From Candidatus Merdimorpha stercoravium (GTDB lineage: Bacteria; Bacteroidota; Bacteroidia; Flavobacteriales; UBA1820): DNA of 13,413 nucleotides. Below, piece after piece: positions 6,905 to 13,413 of the stretch. Location of the stretch: assembly GCA_018715295.1 (NCBI GenBank), contig DVLY01000089.1, forward strand, positions 1 to 13,413, in the 5' to 3' direction. The notes below the pieces were generated by a model. That model did no database searches, was not told the DNA's origin, and saw nothing but the letters and a program-made list of their open reading frames with translations. The translations under genes were made by a program, and so were the position numbers. The number at the start of each line of letters is the position of its first letter. Positions within the stretch are counted from its first letter, which is position 1.

Positions 6905-8164
6905 ATGAAGGTAGAGACACAGAAGATGGATTACCGTCGGGCCGTGGACTGGATGTGTTCCGCCCTGCCGATGTTCCAAAAAGTAGGCTCGGCTGCGTAT
7001 CGGCCGGGGCTGGAAAATACCGAATATTTGATGGATTACCTGGGCCATCCCGAGCGGGGGCTGCGTTGCATCCATGTGGCAGGCACCAACGGGAAGGGCT
7101 CTACCTCGAGTATGCTGGCTTCGGTGCTGATGGAGGCCGGGTATCGCACGGGGTTGTACACCTCGCCGCACCTGGTCGATTTCCGGGAGCGGATGCGGGT
7201 GGACGGGGAGATGATCCCCAAGGAATTCGTGGCCGATTTTGTCGAACGCCACATGGACTTTTTTACCGCGCACAGTTTTTCCTTTTTCGAGATGACTACC
7301 GCGATGGCCTTTTGCTGGTTCCGCGCCTGTGGAGTGGACGTAGCCGTGATCGAAACGGGGCTGGGCGGCCGGCTGGATTCGACCAATGTCGTCAGGCCGG
7401 ACTTGAGCGTGATCACCAACATCGCGCTCGACCACACGGCTATCCTGGGCGATACCCGCGTGCAGATCGCAGGGGAAAAGGCCGGGATCATCAAACCGGG
7501 GGTGCCGGTCCTGATCGGGGAGAACGACCCGGAGATCGAACCGGTGTTTCGCGCGAAGGCGGCCTGGGAGGGAGCGCCGCTGTACTTTACGGACCACGGG
7601 ATCCGGCTCGAAGACTATCCTTGCCCGCTGGAGGGGGATTACCAACGGTTCAACATCGCGGCGGTGGTGGCTGCCTGCGGGATCTTGCGCGAGAGTTGGA
7701 AGCTCGATCCGCAGACGGTGCGCCGGGGGATTGCCCGCGTGGTGGACAATACCCATCTGCAAGGCCGCTGGCAGGTGCTGTTCCGTCGGCCGCTGGTGGT
7801 GTGCGATACGGGACACAATGTCAATGGCATCGGCGAGATCGTCCGCCAGATTTCCCATACGCCCAAAGATCGGCTGTTTATGGTCTTCGGTATGGTCAAT
7901 GACAAGGATGTGGACGGTGTGCTGGCACTCTTGCCCAAGGAGGCGCAGTATTGTTTTGCGCAGGCTTCCGTCCAGCGGGCGCTGGACAGCCGGGAGTTGG
8001 CATGGCGTGCGGCGCGTTTTTCGTTGTGTGGAGAGGCCTATCCCGATTGCGAAAGTGCTTTTCGTGCCGCGCAGCAGCAGGCCGGTCCGCAGGACATGAT
8101 TTTTGTCGGCGGCAGTACCTTCGTGGTGGCCGATGTCCTGGAGGCTCTTTCAAAGCAGGGGTGA
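6905..8164 (+). CDS. folC: Folylpolyglutamate synthase / dihydrofolate synthase (Mur ligase family)
   Basis: 419 residues. ATP-dependent cytoplasmic ligase that adds glutamate to dihydropteroate and/or extends the gamma-polyglutamate tail of folates. Visible motifs: LPMFQKVGSAAYRPGLENT at 21-39, typical of FolC N termini; P-loop HVAGTNGKGSTSS at 57-69 with Lys64; TSPHLVDFRERMRVDG at 86-101; FFEMTTAMAF at 127-136; ETGLGGRLDSTN at 150-161; ITNIALDHTAILGDT at 170-184; and EKAGIIKPG at 191-199. The C-terminal Mur-ligase domain starts near GDYQRFNIAA and contains CDTGHNVNG. The start is either ATG 6905 or ATG 6926; the second begins MDYRRAVDWM and fits homologues slightly better. Whether it has both activities cannot be told, but no second folC is seen. 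It ends the run that contains glyA, the other folate gene here. Confidence 0.95.
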   Translation: MKVETQKMDYRRAVDWMCSALPMFQKVGSAAYRPGLENTEYLMDYLGHPERGLRCIHVAGTNGKGSTSSMLASVLMEAGYRTGLYTSPHLVDFRERMRVDGEMIPKEFVADFVERHMDFFTAHSFSFFEMTTAMAFCWFRACGVDVAVIETGLGGRLDSTNVVRPDLSVITNIALDHTAILGDTRVQIAGEKAGIIKPGVPVLIGENDPEIEPVFRAKAAWEGAPLYFTDHGIRLEDYPCPLEGDYQRFNIAAVVAACGILRESWKLDPQTVRRGIARVVDNTHLQGRWQVLFRRPLVVCDTGHNVNGIGEIVRQISHTPKDRLFMVFGMVNDKDVDGVLALLPKEAQYCFAQASVQRALDSRELAWRAARFSLCGEAYPDCESAFRAAQQQAGPQDMIFVGGSTFVVADVLEALSKQG

Positions 8165-8281
8165 GCGGCTTTTTTTCTCTTTGAAAAGATTTTGAATGTC
8201 TTTCCGTTCCTGCGGGGGCGGCATCCGGGGATTTGTTGATAACTTTTGCCGGACGCGTTTCCCCTTCGTGGGGGAAAGCCG

Positions 8282-8289
8282 TATTTTTG
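8282..8289 (+). promoter_or_regulatory. Bacteroidetes -7 promoter element for dnaE
   Basis: The sequence is TATTTTTG, a full TAnnTTTG match, 40 bases before the dnaE ATG at 8330. A GTTT at 8257-8260 stands where a degenerate -33 box would be (21-base spacer). A 7-bp stem-loop (TTTCCCC at 8258-8264, GGGGAAA at 8271-8277) occupies the spacer. The element shows that dnaE can be transcribed separately from folC. The rest of the 165-base gap has a T-run just after the folC stop but no convincing terminator. Confidence 0.62.
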
Positions 8290-8329
8290 TCTGAAAGGGG
8301 CCGAAGACCCCGATGTACCTGCGAAGATT

Positions 8330-11300
8330 ATGTACCTGATATTCGATACCGAAACCACGGGACTTCCCCGAAATTACAACGCTCCGGTAAGCGATACCGA
8401 CAACTGGCCCCGGATGGTCCAGCTCGCTTGGCAGCTGCATGGCCCGATGGGCGAGCTGATCGAAGCCAAGAACTTTATCGTCCGTCCCGAGGGGTACGAC
8501 ATTCCGTTCAACTCGGAGAAGATTCACGGTATCTCCACCGAGCGTGCCTTGCGCGAGGGAGCCGACCTGGCTTTTGTGCTGGGCGAGTTTGCCAAGGCTG
8601 TGGCCCGCGCGCGGTTTGCCGTAGGACAGAACATTTCGTTCGACATCCCGGTAGTGGGGTGCGAGTATTTCCGCAAAGGGCTGGAAAACCCGCTCCCGCG
8701 TCTGGGCGTGCTCGACACGATGAGCGAGGTTACGGCCAACCTGTGCAAGATTCCCGGCGGGCGCGGTTACAAGTTCCCGAAACTCATCGAACTGCATACG
8801 CACCTGTTCGGCGAGGGTTTTTCCTCGGCGCACAACGCATCGGCCGACGTGGAGGCTACCGCGCGGTGTTTTCTGGAACTGGTGCGCAGGGGGCTCTACA
8901 CCCGGGAACAGTTGCAGTGCGAGGAAGGCTATCTCGACGATTTCCGCCGGGCTCATCCCGACCCGATCCGCCCCATCGGTCTGAACGTCCAGCCGTACCA
9001 GCCGCTGGAGGAGGAGGCTGCGGGCGGAAAACCGTCCGGGGAGGCCGGCAAGCAGACGCAGGTTCAGGCGGCTGTCCAGGCGCTGGAAGGGGTGCCGTAT
9101 TGCCACTTGCACAACCATACCCAGTTTTCCATCCTTCAGGCTACCACCGATGTCGATACGCTGGTGGAGATGGCCTGGCGCGAGGGGATGCCGGCCGTGG
9201 GGATCACCGACCTGGGGAACATGTACGGGGCGTTCAACATGACCCTGGCCATCGGCAAACTGAACGAAAAGATCGAGAAACACAACAAGAAGATAGAGGC
9301 CGGCGAGGAAAAGGGCGAGCTTTGGACGCCGTACCAGGGCAAGGTGATCATCGGTTGCGAACTGTACGTGGCCGAGGATTACAAGCGTACCCGTTTTACC
9401 AAGGAACAGCCCGACCGGCGCTTCCAGCAGGTGCTGCTGGCCAAGAACAAGACCGGCTACCACAACCTGGCGATGCTTTCCACCGAAGCCAATACGACAG
9501 GGCTTTACGGCACTTATGCCCGGGTGGGCAAGGAACTGATCGTGCAGTACAAGGACAACCTGATCGCTCTCTCGGGCGGGTTGCAGGGCGAGGTGCCGCA
9601 ACTGATCCTTGAAGCGGGAGAGCACCGCGCCGAGCAGGCTTTCCTGTGGTGGAAGGAGCAGTTCGGCGACGATTTCTACGTCGAACTCGTGCGGCACGGT
9701 TTGCCCGAGGAGGACCACGTCAACAAAGTGCTGCTGGGGTTTGCCCGCAAATACGGCGTGCGGGTGATCGCCCAGAACAATACGTTTTACGCCCGTCAGG
9801 AGGATTCCAACGCCCACGACATCCTCCTGTGCATCCGCGATGGCGAGGTGCAGAGCCGTCCCATCGGCCGGGGGCGCGACTGCCGTTTCGGTTTTCCCAA
9901 CAACGAGTTCTATTTCAAGAGCCAGCAGCAGATGAAGGAGCTCTTTGCCGACCTTCCCGAGGCGATCGAAAACATCTCCCACCTGGTGGACAAGGTGGAG
10001 AACTACAAGCTGGCCAAGCCGGTGCTGTTGCCCAAGTTTGACATTCCGGCCGAGTTTCGCGATCCGGAAGACGAGAAGGACGGCGGAAAGCGCGGGGAAA
10101 ATGCATACTTGCGCTACCTGACCTATCAGGGGGCCAAGAAGGTGTACCCCGATATGGACGAAAGCATCCGCTCGCGCATCGAGTTCGAGTTGGAGACCAT
10201 CGCCAAGACGGGTTATCCGGGGTATTTCCTCATCGTGCAGGACTTTATCCGCGCCGCCCGGGACATGGGCGTGCTCGTGGGACCGGGACGTGGCTCGGCG
10301 GCCGGGAGCGCGGTGGCCTATTGCATCGGCATTACTTCGATCGACCCGATCAAGTACGACCTGCTGTTCGAGCGTTTCCTCAACCCCGACCGCGTGTCGC
10401 TGCCCGATATCGATACCGACTTCGATGACGAAGGACGGGGAAAGATCATCGACTGGGTGGTGGAGAAATACGGCAAGAACCAGGTGGCCCAGATCATTAC
10501 CTACGGTACGATGGCGGCCAAAAACTCGATCCGGGATACGGCCCGGGTGATGGAATATACCCCGGCGCAGGTGAACGAGTTGGGCAAGATGGTACCGGAT
10601 GTGAGCCTGGCCAAGTTGTTCAAGCTCTCGGAGGCCGAACTTCGCGACAAGCTGAAGAACCGCCAGGAGGAGATCGAAAAGGCGCACCATATCAAGGAAC
10701 TGGCCTCCGGGAACGACATGAACGCCAAGATCATCAACCAGGCGCGGGTCATCGAGGGGTCGATCCGCAGCCTGGGGGTGCATGCCTGCGGGGTGATCAT
10801 CACTCCGTCCGACATCCGGGAGCACGTCCCGATGGCTACGGCCAAGGATTCCGAAATGCTGGTTACCCAGTTCGACAACAAGGTGGTGGAGTCGGCCGGG
10901 CTGCTCAAGATGGACTTCCTGGGCTTGAAGACCCTCACGCTGATCAACGATACGATCAACCTGATCGAAGACCGTTTCGGTATCCGTATCGATCCCGACC
11001 GGATCCCCATCGACGACCCCAAGACTTACGAGTTGTTCCAGCGGGGGGATACTGTCGGGGTGTTCCAGTACGAATCGCCCGGGATGCAGAAAAACCTGCG
11101 GGAACTCTGTCCCGGGGTGTTTTCCGACCTGATCGCCATGAATGCCCTGTATCGCCCGGGGCCGATGGAGTACATTCCGTCGTTTATCCGCCGGAAACAC
11201 GGTCTGGAACCCATCACGTACGATTTGCCCGAGATGGAGGAATACCTGGCCGAGACCTACGGCATTACGGTGTACCAGGAGCAGGTGATGCTGCTTTCGC

Positions 11301-12739
11301 AGAAATTGGCCGGCTTTACCAAGGGCGAGGCCGACGTACTGCGCAAGGCGATGGGAAAAAAGCAGAAAGCGGTCCTGGCCAAGATGAAGCCCAAGTTCAT
11401 CGACCAGGCGGCCGAAAAAGGCCACGACAAGGCGGTCCTCGAAAAGATCTGGCACGACTGGGAAGCCTTTGCCGCCTATGCCTTCAACAAATCGCACTCC
11501 ACGTGCTACGCCTGGGTCGCTTACCAGACGGCCTACCTGAAAGCCAATTACCCTTCGGAATACATGGCGGCCGTCTTGTCCAACAATATGAACGACATCA
11601 AGGACATAACCTTTTATATGGAGGAAGCGCGCCGGCTGGGGATCCGCATCCTGTGTCCCGATATCAATGAGTCGAAGCGCAAGTTCTCGGTCACCAAGGA
11701 AGGGGACATCCGCTTCGGGTTGGGGGCGGTGAAGAATGTGGGGGAAAACGCCATATCCTTTATCCTGAAAGACCGTGCGGAGAACGGGCCTTATACTTCG
11801 CTGTTCGATTTTACCACCCGGGTGGACAAGTCGGCCTGTTCGCGCCGCTCGATCGAGCATTTCGTCCTCTCCGGAGCCTTCGATTGCTTTGGGTTGAACC
11901 GTTCCCAGTATTTCGCCCTGGAGGGCAAGAGCGACACGATCGACAAAGCGGTCCGCTACGGAGAGGCGGTACGGGCCCAGCGCGAGAGTGCGCAGTCCTC
12001 GCTTTTCGGGGACCAGGGCGACGATACGTTCCGCATGGAGCCGCCCCATATCCCTGCGTGCGAGGAGTGGCCCGATCTGGATAAACTCAAACGAGAACGC
12101 GATGTGGTGGGGCTGTTCATTTCGTCCCATCCGCTGGACCGCTACCGGTGCATACTGGACAATTACTGTACCGTGAATCTGGAGCAATTGGCCGACATCG
12201 ACCGTTTTGTCGGCCAGGAAGTGGCTTTCGGCGGCATGATCACCCGCAGCGAAAACTTTACGGCCCGCAACGGCAACCCCTGCGGCAGTTATACCCTCGA
12301 AGATGTCAATGCCTCGTTCGAACTTCGCCTTTACGTTGAAAAATACGCTTCCTTTTCGCCTTTCCTCTTCGAGAATGCGATGGTCTTTATCCGGGCATCC
12401 GTGCTCAAGGGCTGGGAAAACAAGGCTACGGGTCAGGTGGGCCGTCCGCGCTTGGTGATAAACAGCGTGCAACTGCTTTCCGAAGTGGCGCGCAATACGC
12501 CGAAAAAGGTGATCGTTACGGTCGATGTGGCCGACATCGACGCGGATTTTATCACTTCGCTGCGTCAGGTATTGCAGGGATCGGACGGATACTGTCCGGT
12601 GGAAGTGCGGGTGGAAGACCGGGCGACGGGGCTGGCGCTTTCCATGCCGGTGCGCACGATGAAGGTGGAACTGACCCGGGAGGTGCTCGCCCGTTTGGAA
12701 ACGCTCTCGGGACGGCAGGTGCGCTTGGAGTCTGCTTGA
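8330..12739 (+). CDS. dnaE: DNA polymerase III alpha subunit with fused N-terminal DEDDh exonuclease
   Basis: 1469 residues; the replicative DNA polymerase. Domains in order: (1) DnaQ-like 3'-5' exonuclease at about 1-190 with all DEDDh residues: FDTETTG (Asp6, Glu8), GQNISFDIP (Asp105) and HNASADVEAT (His168, Asp173). (2) Acidic, Gly-rich linker at about 222-255. (3) PHP domain from 258: HLHNHT is kept at 259-264, but many other metal ligands are replaced (see findings). (4) Polymerase core with GPGRGSAAGS, PDIDTDFDDEGRG (Asp693, Asp695) and MDFLGLKTLTLIN (Asp862). (5) Helix-hairpin-helix region around KNVGENAISFIL. (6) Probable clamp-binding motif QSSLF at 1222-1226. (7) OB fold at about 1298-1380 (VAFGGMITRS). 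The start is ATG 8330: the frame is open to a TTG at 8246, but the promoter lies between and the exonuclease begins MYLIFDTETTG. E. coli keeps alpha and epsilon as separate proteins; this fused form is, to my knowledge, also found in Flavobacteria. The NUDIX gene follows after 83 bases. Confidence 0.97.
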   Translation: MYLIFDTETTGLPRNYNAPVSDTDNWPRMVQLAWQLHGPMGELIEAKNFIVRPEGYDIPFNSEKIHGISTERALREGADLAFVLGEFAKAVARARFAVGQNISFDIPVVGCEYFRKGLENPLPRLGVLDTMSEVTANLCKIPGGRGYKFPKLIELHTHLFGEGFSSAHNASADVEATARCFLELVRRGLYTREQLQCEEGYLDDFRRAHPDPIRPIGLNVQPYQPLEEEAAGGKPSGEAGKQTQVQAAVQALEGVPYCHLHNHTQFSILQATTDVDTLVEMAWREGMPAVGITDLGNMYGAFNMTLAIGKLNEKIEKHNKKIEAGEEKGELWTPYQGKVIIGCELYVAEDYKRTRFTKEQPDRRFQQVLLAKNKTGYHNLAMLSTEANTTGLYGTYARVGKELIVQYKDNLIALSGGLQGEVPQLILEAGEHRAEQAFLWWKEQFGDDFYVELVRHGLPEEDHVNKVLLGFARKYGVRVIAQNNTFYARQEDSNAHDILLCIRDGEVQSRPIGRGRDCRFGFPNNEFYFKSQQQMKELFADLPEAIENISHLVDKVENYKLAKPVLLPKFDIPAEFRDPEDEKDGGKRGENAYLRYLTYQGAKKVYPDMDESIRSRIEFELETIAKTGYPGYFLIVQDFIRAARDMGVLVGPGRGSAAGSAVAYCIGITSIDPIKYDLLFERFLNPDRVSLPDIDTDFDDEGRGKIIDWVVEKYGKNQVAQIITYGTMAAKNSIRDTARVMEYTPAQVNELGKMVPDVSLAKLFKLSEAELRDKLKNRQEEIEKAHHIKELASGNDMNAKIINQARVIEGSIRSLGVHACGVIITPSDIREHVPMATAKDSEMLVTQFDNKVVESAGLLKMDFLGLKTLTLINDTINLIEDRFGIRIDPDRIPIDDPKTYELFQRGDTVGVFQYESPGMQKNLRELCPGVFSDLIAMNALYRPGPMEYIPSFIRRKHGLEPITYDLPEMEEYLAETYGITVYQEQVMLLSQKLAGFTKGEADVLRKAMGKKQKAVLAKMKPKFIDQAAEKGHDKAVLEKIWHDWEAFAAYAFNKSHSTCYAWVAYQTAYLKANYPSEYMAAVLSNNMNDIKDITFYMEEARRLGIRILCPDINESKRKFSVTKEGDIRFGLGAVKNVGENAISFILKDRAENGPYTSLFDFTTRVDKSACSRRSIEHFVLSGAFDCFGLNRSQYFALEGKSDTIDKAVRYGEAVRAQRESAQSSLFGDQGDDTFRMEPPHIPACEEWPDLDKLKRERDVVGLFISSHPLDRYRCILDNYCTVNLEQLADIDRFVGQEVAFGGMITRSENFTARNGNPCGSYTLEDVNASFELRLYVEKYASFSPFLFENAMVFIRASVLKGWENKATGQVGRPRLVINSVQLLSEVARNTPKKVIVTVDVADIDADFITSLRQVLQGSDGYCPVEVRVEDRATGLALSMPVRTMKVELTREVLARLETLSGRQVRLESA

Positions 12740-12822
12740 AAACGGGTCGAAAAAGAGAGAAAGGTGTAAAAAATCAAAACATTGCCTACGATATGAGCCA
12801 CGATCTGAAAGAAGAGAACGAT

Positions 12823-13365
12823 ATGAAGGCCAAAGTACTCCGCAGCGAGTACCTTTCCCGCCGGGCTTGGATGACGGCCCGTTGCGATACGCTGGAACTC
12901 CCCGACGGGCGGATCGTTCCGGAATACTATGTGTTGGAATACCCTGATTGGGTTTCTACGATCGCCTTGACCGAGCAGGGCGATTTCGTTTTCGTGCGGC
13001 AGTATCGCCATGGGTTGGGCGTTACCGAGTACGAACTGTGCTCCGGGGTGTGCGACCCTTCGGATGCTTCCCCCCTGGAGGCGGCACAGCGGGAACTGCT
13101 CGAGGAAACGGGGTTCGGAGGGGGGCAGTGGGAGCCGATCATGACCATCAGTGCCAATCCGGGTACGCAGAACAACTTGACGCATTGCTTCGTGGCCCGA
13201 GGCGTCCGTCCGGTGGGTGAGCGGCATTTGGACGATACGGAAGACTTGACGGTACATGTCCTGTCCCTCGATCAGGTACGGGAGCTGCTCTTGGGCGACC
13301 GGATCAAACAGGCTACACACGTGGCGCCTTTGTGGAAGTTTTTTGCGCAGCAGAAGTGGGTGTGA
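12823..13365 (+). CDS. NUDIX hydrolase (ADP-ribose pyrophosphatase-like)
   Basis: 180 residues. NUDIX enzymes cleave nucleoside diphosphates linked to another group, using Mg2+ or Mn2+. The NUDIX box is visible as GVCDPSDASPLEAAQRELLE followed by ETGF at residues 75-98, with the metal-binding REL-EE core complete (Arg90, Glu91, Glu94, Glu95). FVFVRQYRHGLGVTEYELCS before the box resembles ADP-ribose pyrophosphatases. The spacing from the box Gly to its Arg is one residue longer than the G-x5-E-x7-R consensus. Start: ATG 12823 follows the purine-rich GAAAGAAGAGAACGAT and matches where homology begins. ATG 12793 would add ten hydrophilic residues, and a TTG at 12736 would overlap the dnaE stop. 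No promoter is seen after dnaE, so co-transcription is likely. The substrate is not certain; ADP-ribose or a nucleotide sugar is the best guess. Confidence 0.87.
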   Translation: MKAKVLRSEYLSRRAWMTARCDTLELPDGRIVPEYYVLEYPDWVSTIALTEQGDFVFVRQYRHGLGVTEYELCSGVCDPSDASPLEAAQRELLEETGFGGGQWEPIMTISANPGTQNNLTHCFVARGVRPVGERHLDDTEDLTVHVLSLDQVRELLLGDRIKQATHVAPLWKFFAQQKWV

Positions 13366-13394
13366 ACGGTAGTACAACCGGTGCGGGCAAGCGG

Positions 13395-13413
13395 GGGGCG
13401 CCGAAGGCGCCCC
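13395..13413 (+). terminator. Probable terminator hairpin at the window edge
   Basis: GGGGCGCC at 13395-13402, loop GAA, then GGCGCCCC at 13406-13413: a perfect 8-bp GC stem 29 bases after the NUDIX stop. The window ends on the last base of the stem, so the expected T-run cannot be seen. The position fits the end of the dnaE-NUDIX transcript. Confidence 0.6.

Noticed and set aside
8148..8186. Possible folC terminator: TTTCAAAG and CTTTGAAA with a T-run between
   Set aside because: The stem is AT-rich, the loop is 23 bases and the T-run lies inside the loop, so it does not have terminator form.
8246..8329. 28-residue N-terminal extension of DnaE from a TTG at 8246
   Set aside because: It contains the stem-loop and the TATTTTTG promoter element; the exonuclease domain begins exactly at the ATG at 8330.
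8150..12472. 1440-codon antisense open frame opposite dnaE
   Set aside because: In register with dnaE codons and explained by codon bias; its translation shows no recognisable domain, while the sense strand is a complete DnaE.

Overview
The window looks like chromosomal housekeeping DNA from a GC-rich member of the Bacteroidetes, most likely an Alistipes- or Rikenellaceae-like gut Bacteroidales. The reasons are: four TAnnTTTG elements, the Bacteroidetes -7 consensus, placed just upstream of genes; A-rich leaders in place of clear Shine-Dalgarno sites; an ExbB-ExbD-TonB cluster; a DnaE of the type with an N-terminal exonuclease; and high GC content. The genus is an inference. I see no mobile element, CRISPR array, tRNA or rRNA.

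Layout. On the minus strand at the left edge is cmk (cytidylate kinase). It is divergent from a plus-strand gene for a short GT35-type alpha-glucan phosphorylase homologue. The 231-base gap between them carries a -7 element for each direction. The phosphorylase gene ends in a strong, nested hairpin terminator. Next comes a run of plus-strand genes with small gaps and no visible terminator: a flavodoxin-fold NAD(P)H oxidoreductase, glyA (serine hydroxymethyltransferase), exbB, exbD, tonB and folC (folylpolyglutamate synthase). A new promoter then precedes dnaE, a 1469-residue replicative polymerase, followed 83 bases after its stop by a NUDIX hydrolase gene. A GC-rich hairpin at the last bases of the window is probably the terminator of that unit.

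How the genes work together. GlyA makes 5,10-methylene-tetrahydrofolate and FolC adds the polyglutamate tail to folates, so both serve one-carbon metabolism. They flank a complete energy-transduction set: an ExbB/ExbD proton channel with a TonB that powers outer-membrane TonB-dependent (SusC-like) transporters. Cmk, DnaE and perhaps the NUDIX protein belong to nucleotide supply, replication and nucleotide clean-up.

Most notable points. (1) The phosphorylase homologue keeps the GT35 core but has Thr where the pyridoxal-phosphate lysine should be. (2) DnaE carries an intact DEDDh proofreading exonuclease fused at its N terminus, while its own PHP domain has lost most metal ligands. (3) Very long antisense open frames exist because TTA, CTA and TCA codons are almost absent; these are not genes. 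I found no evidence of a wholly new multi-gene system here.
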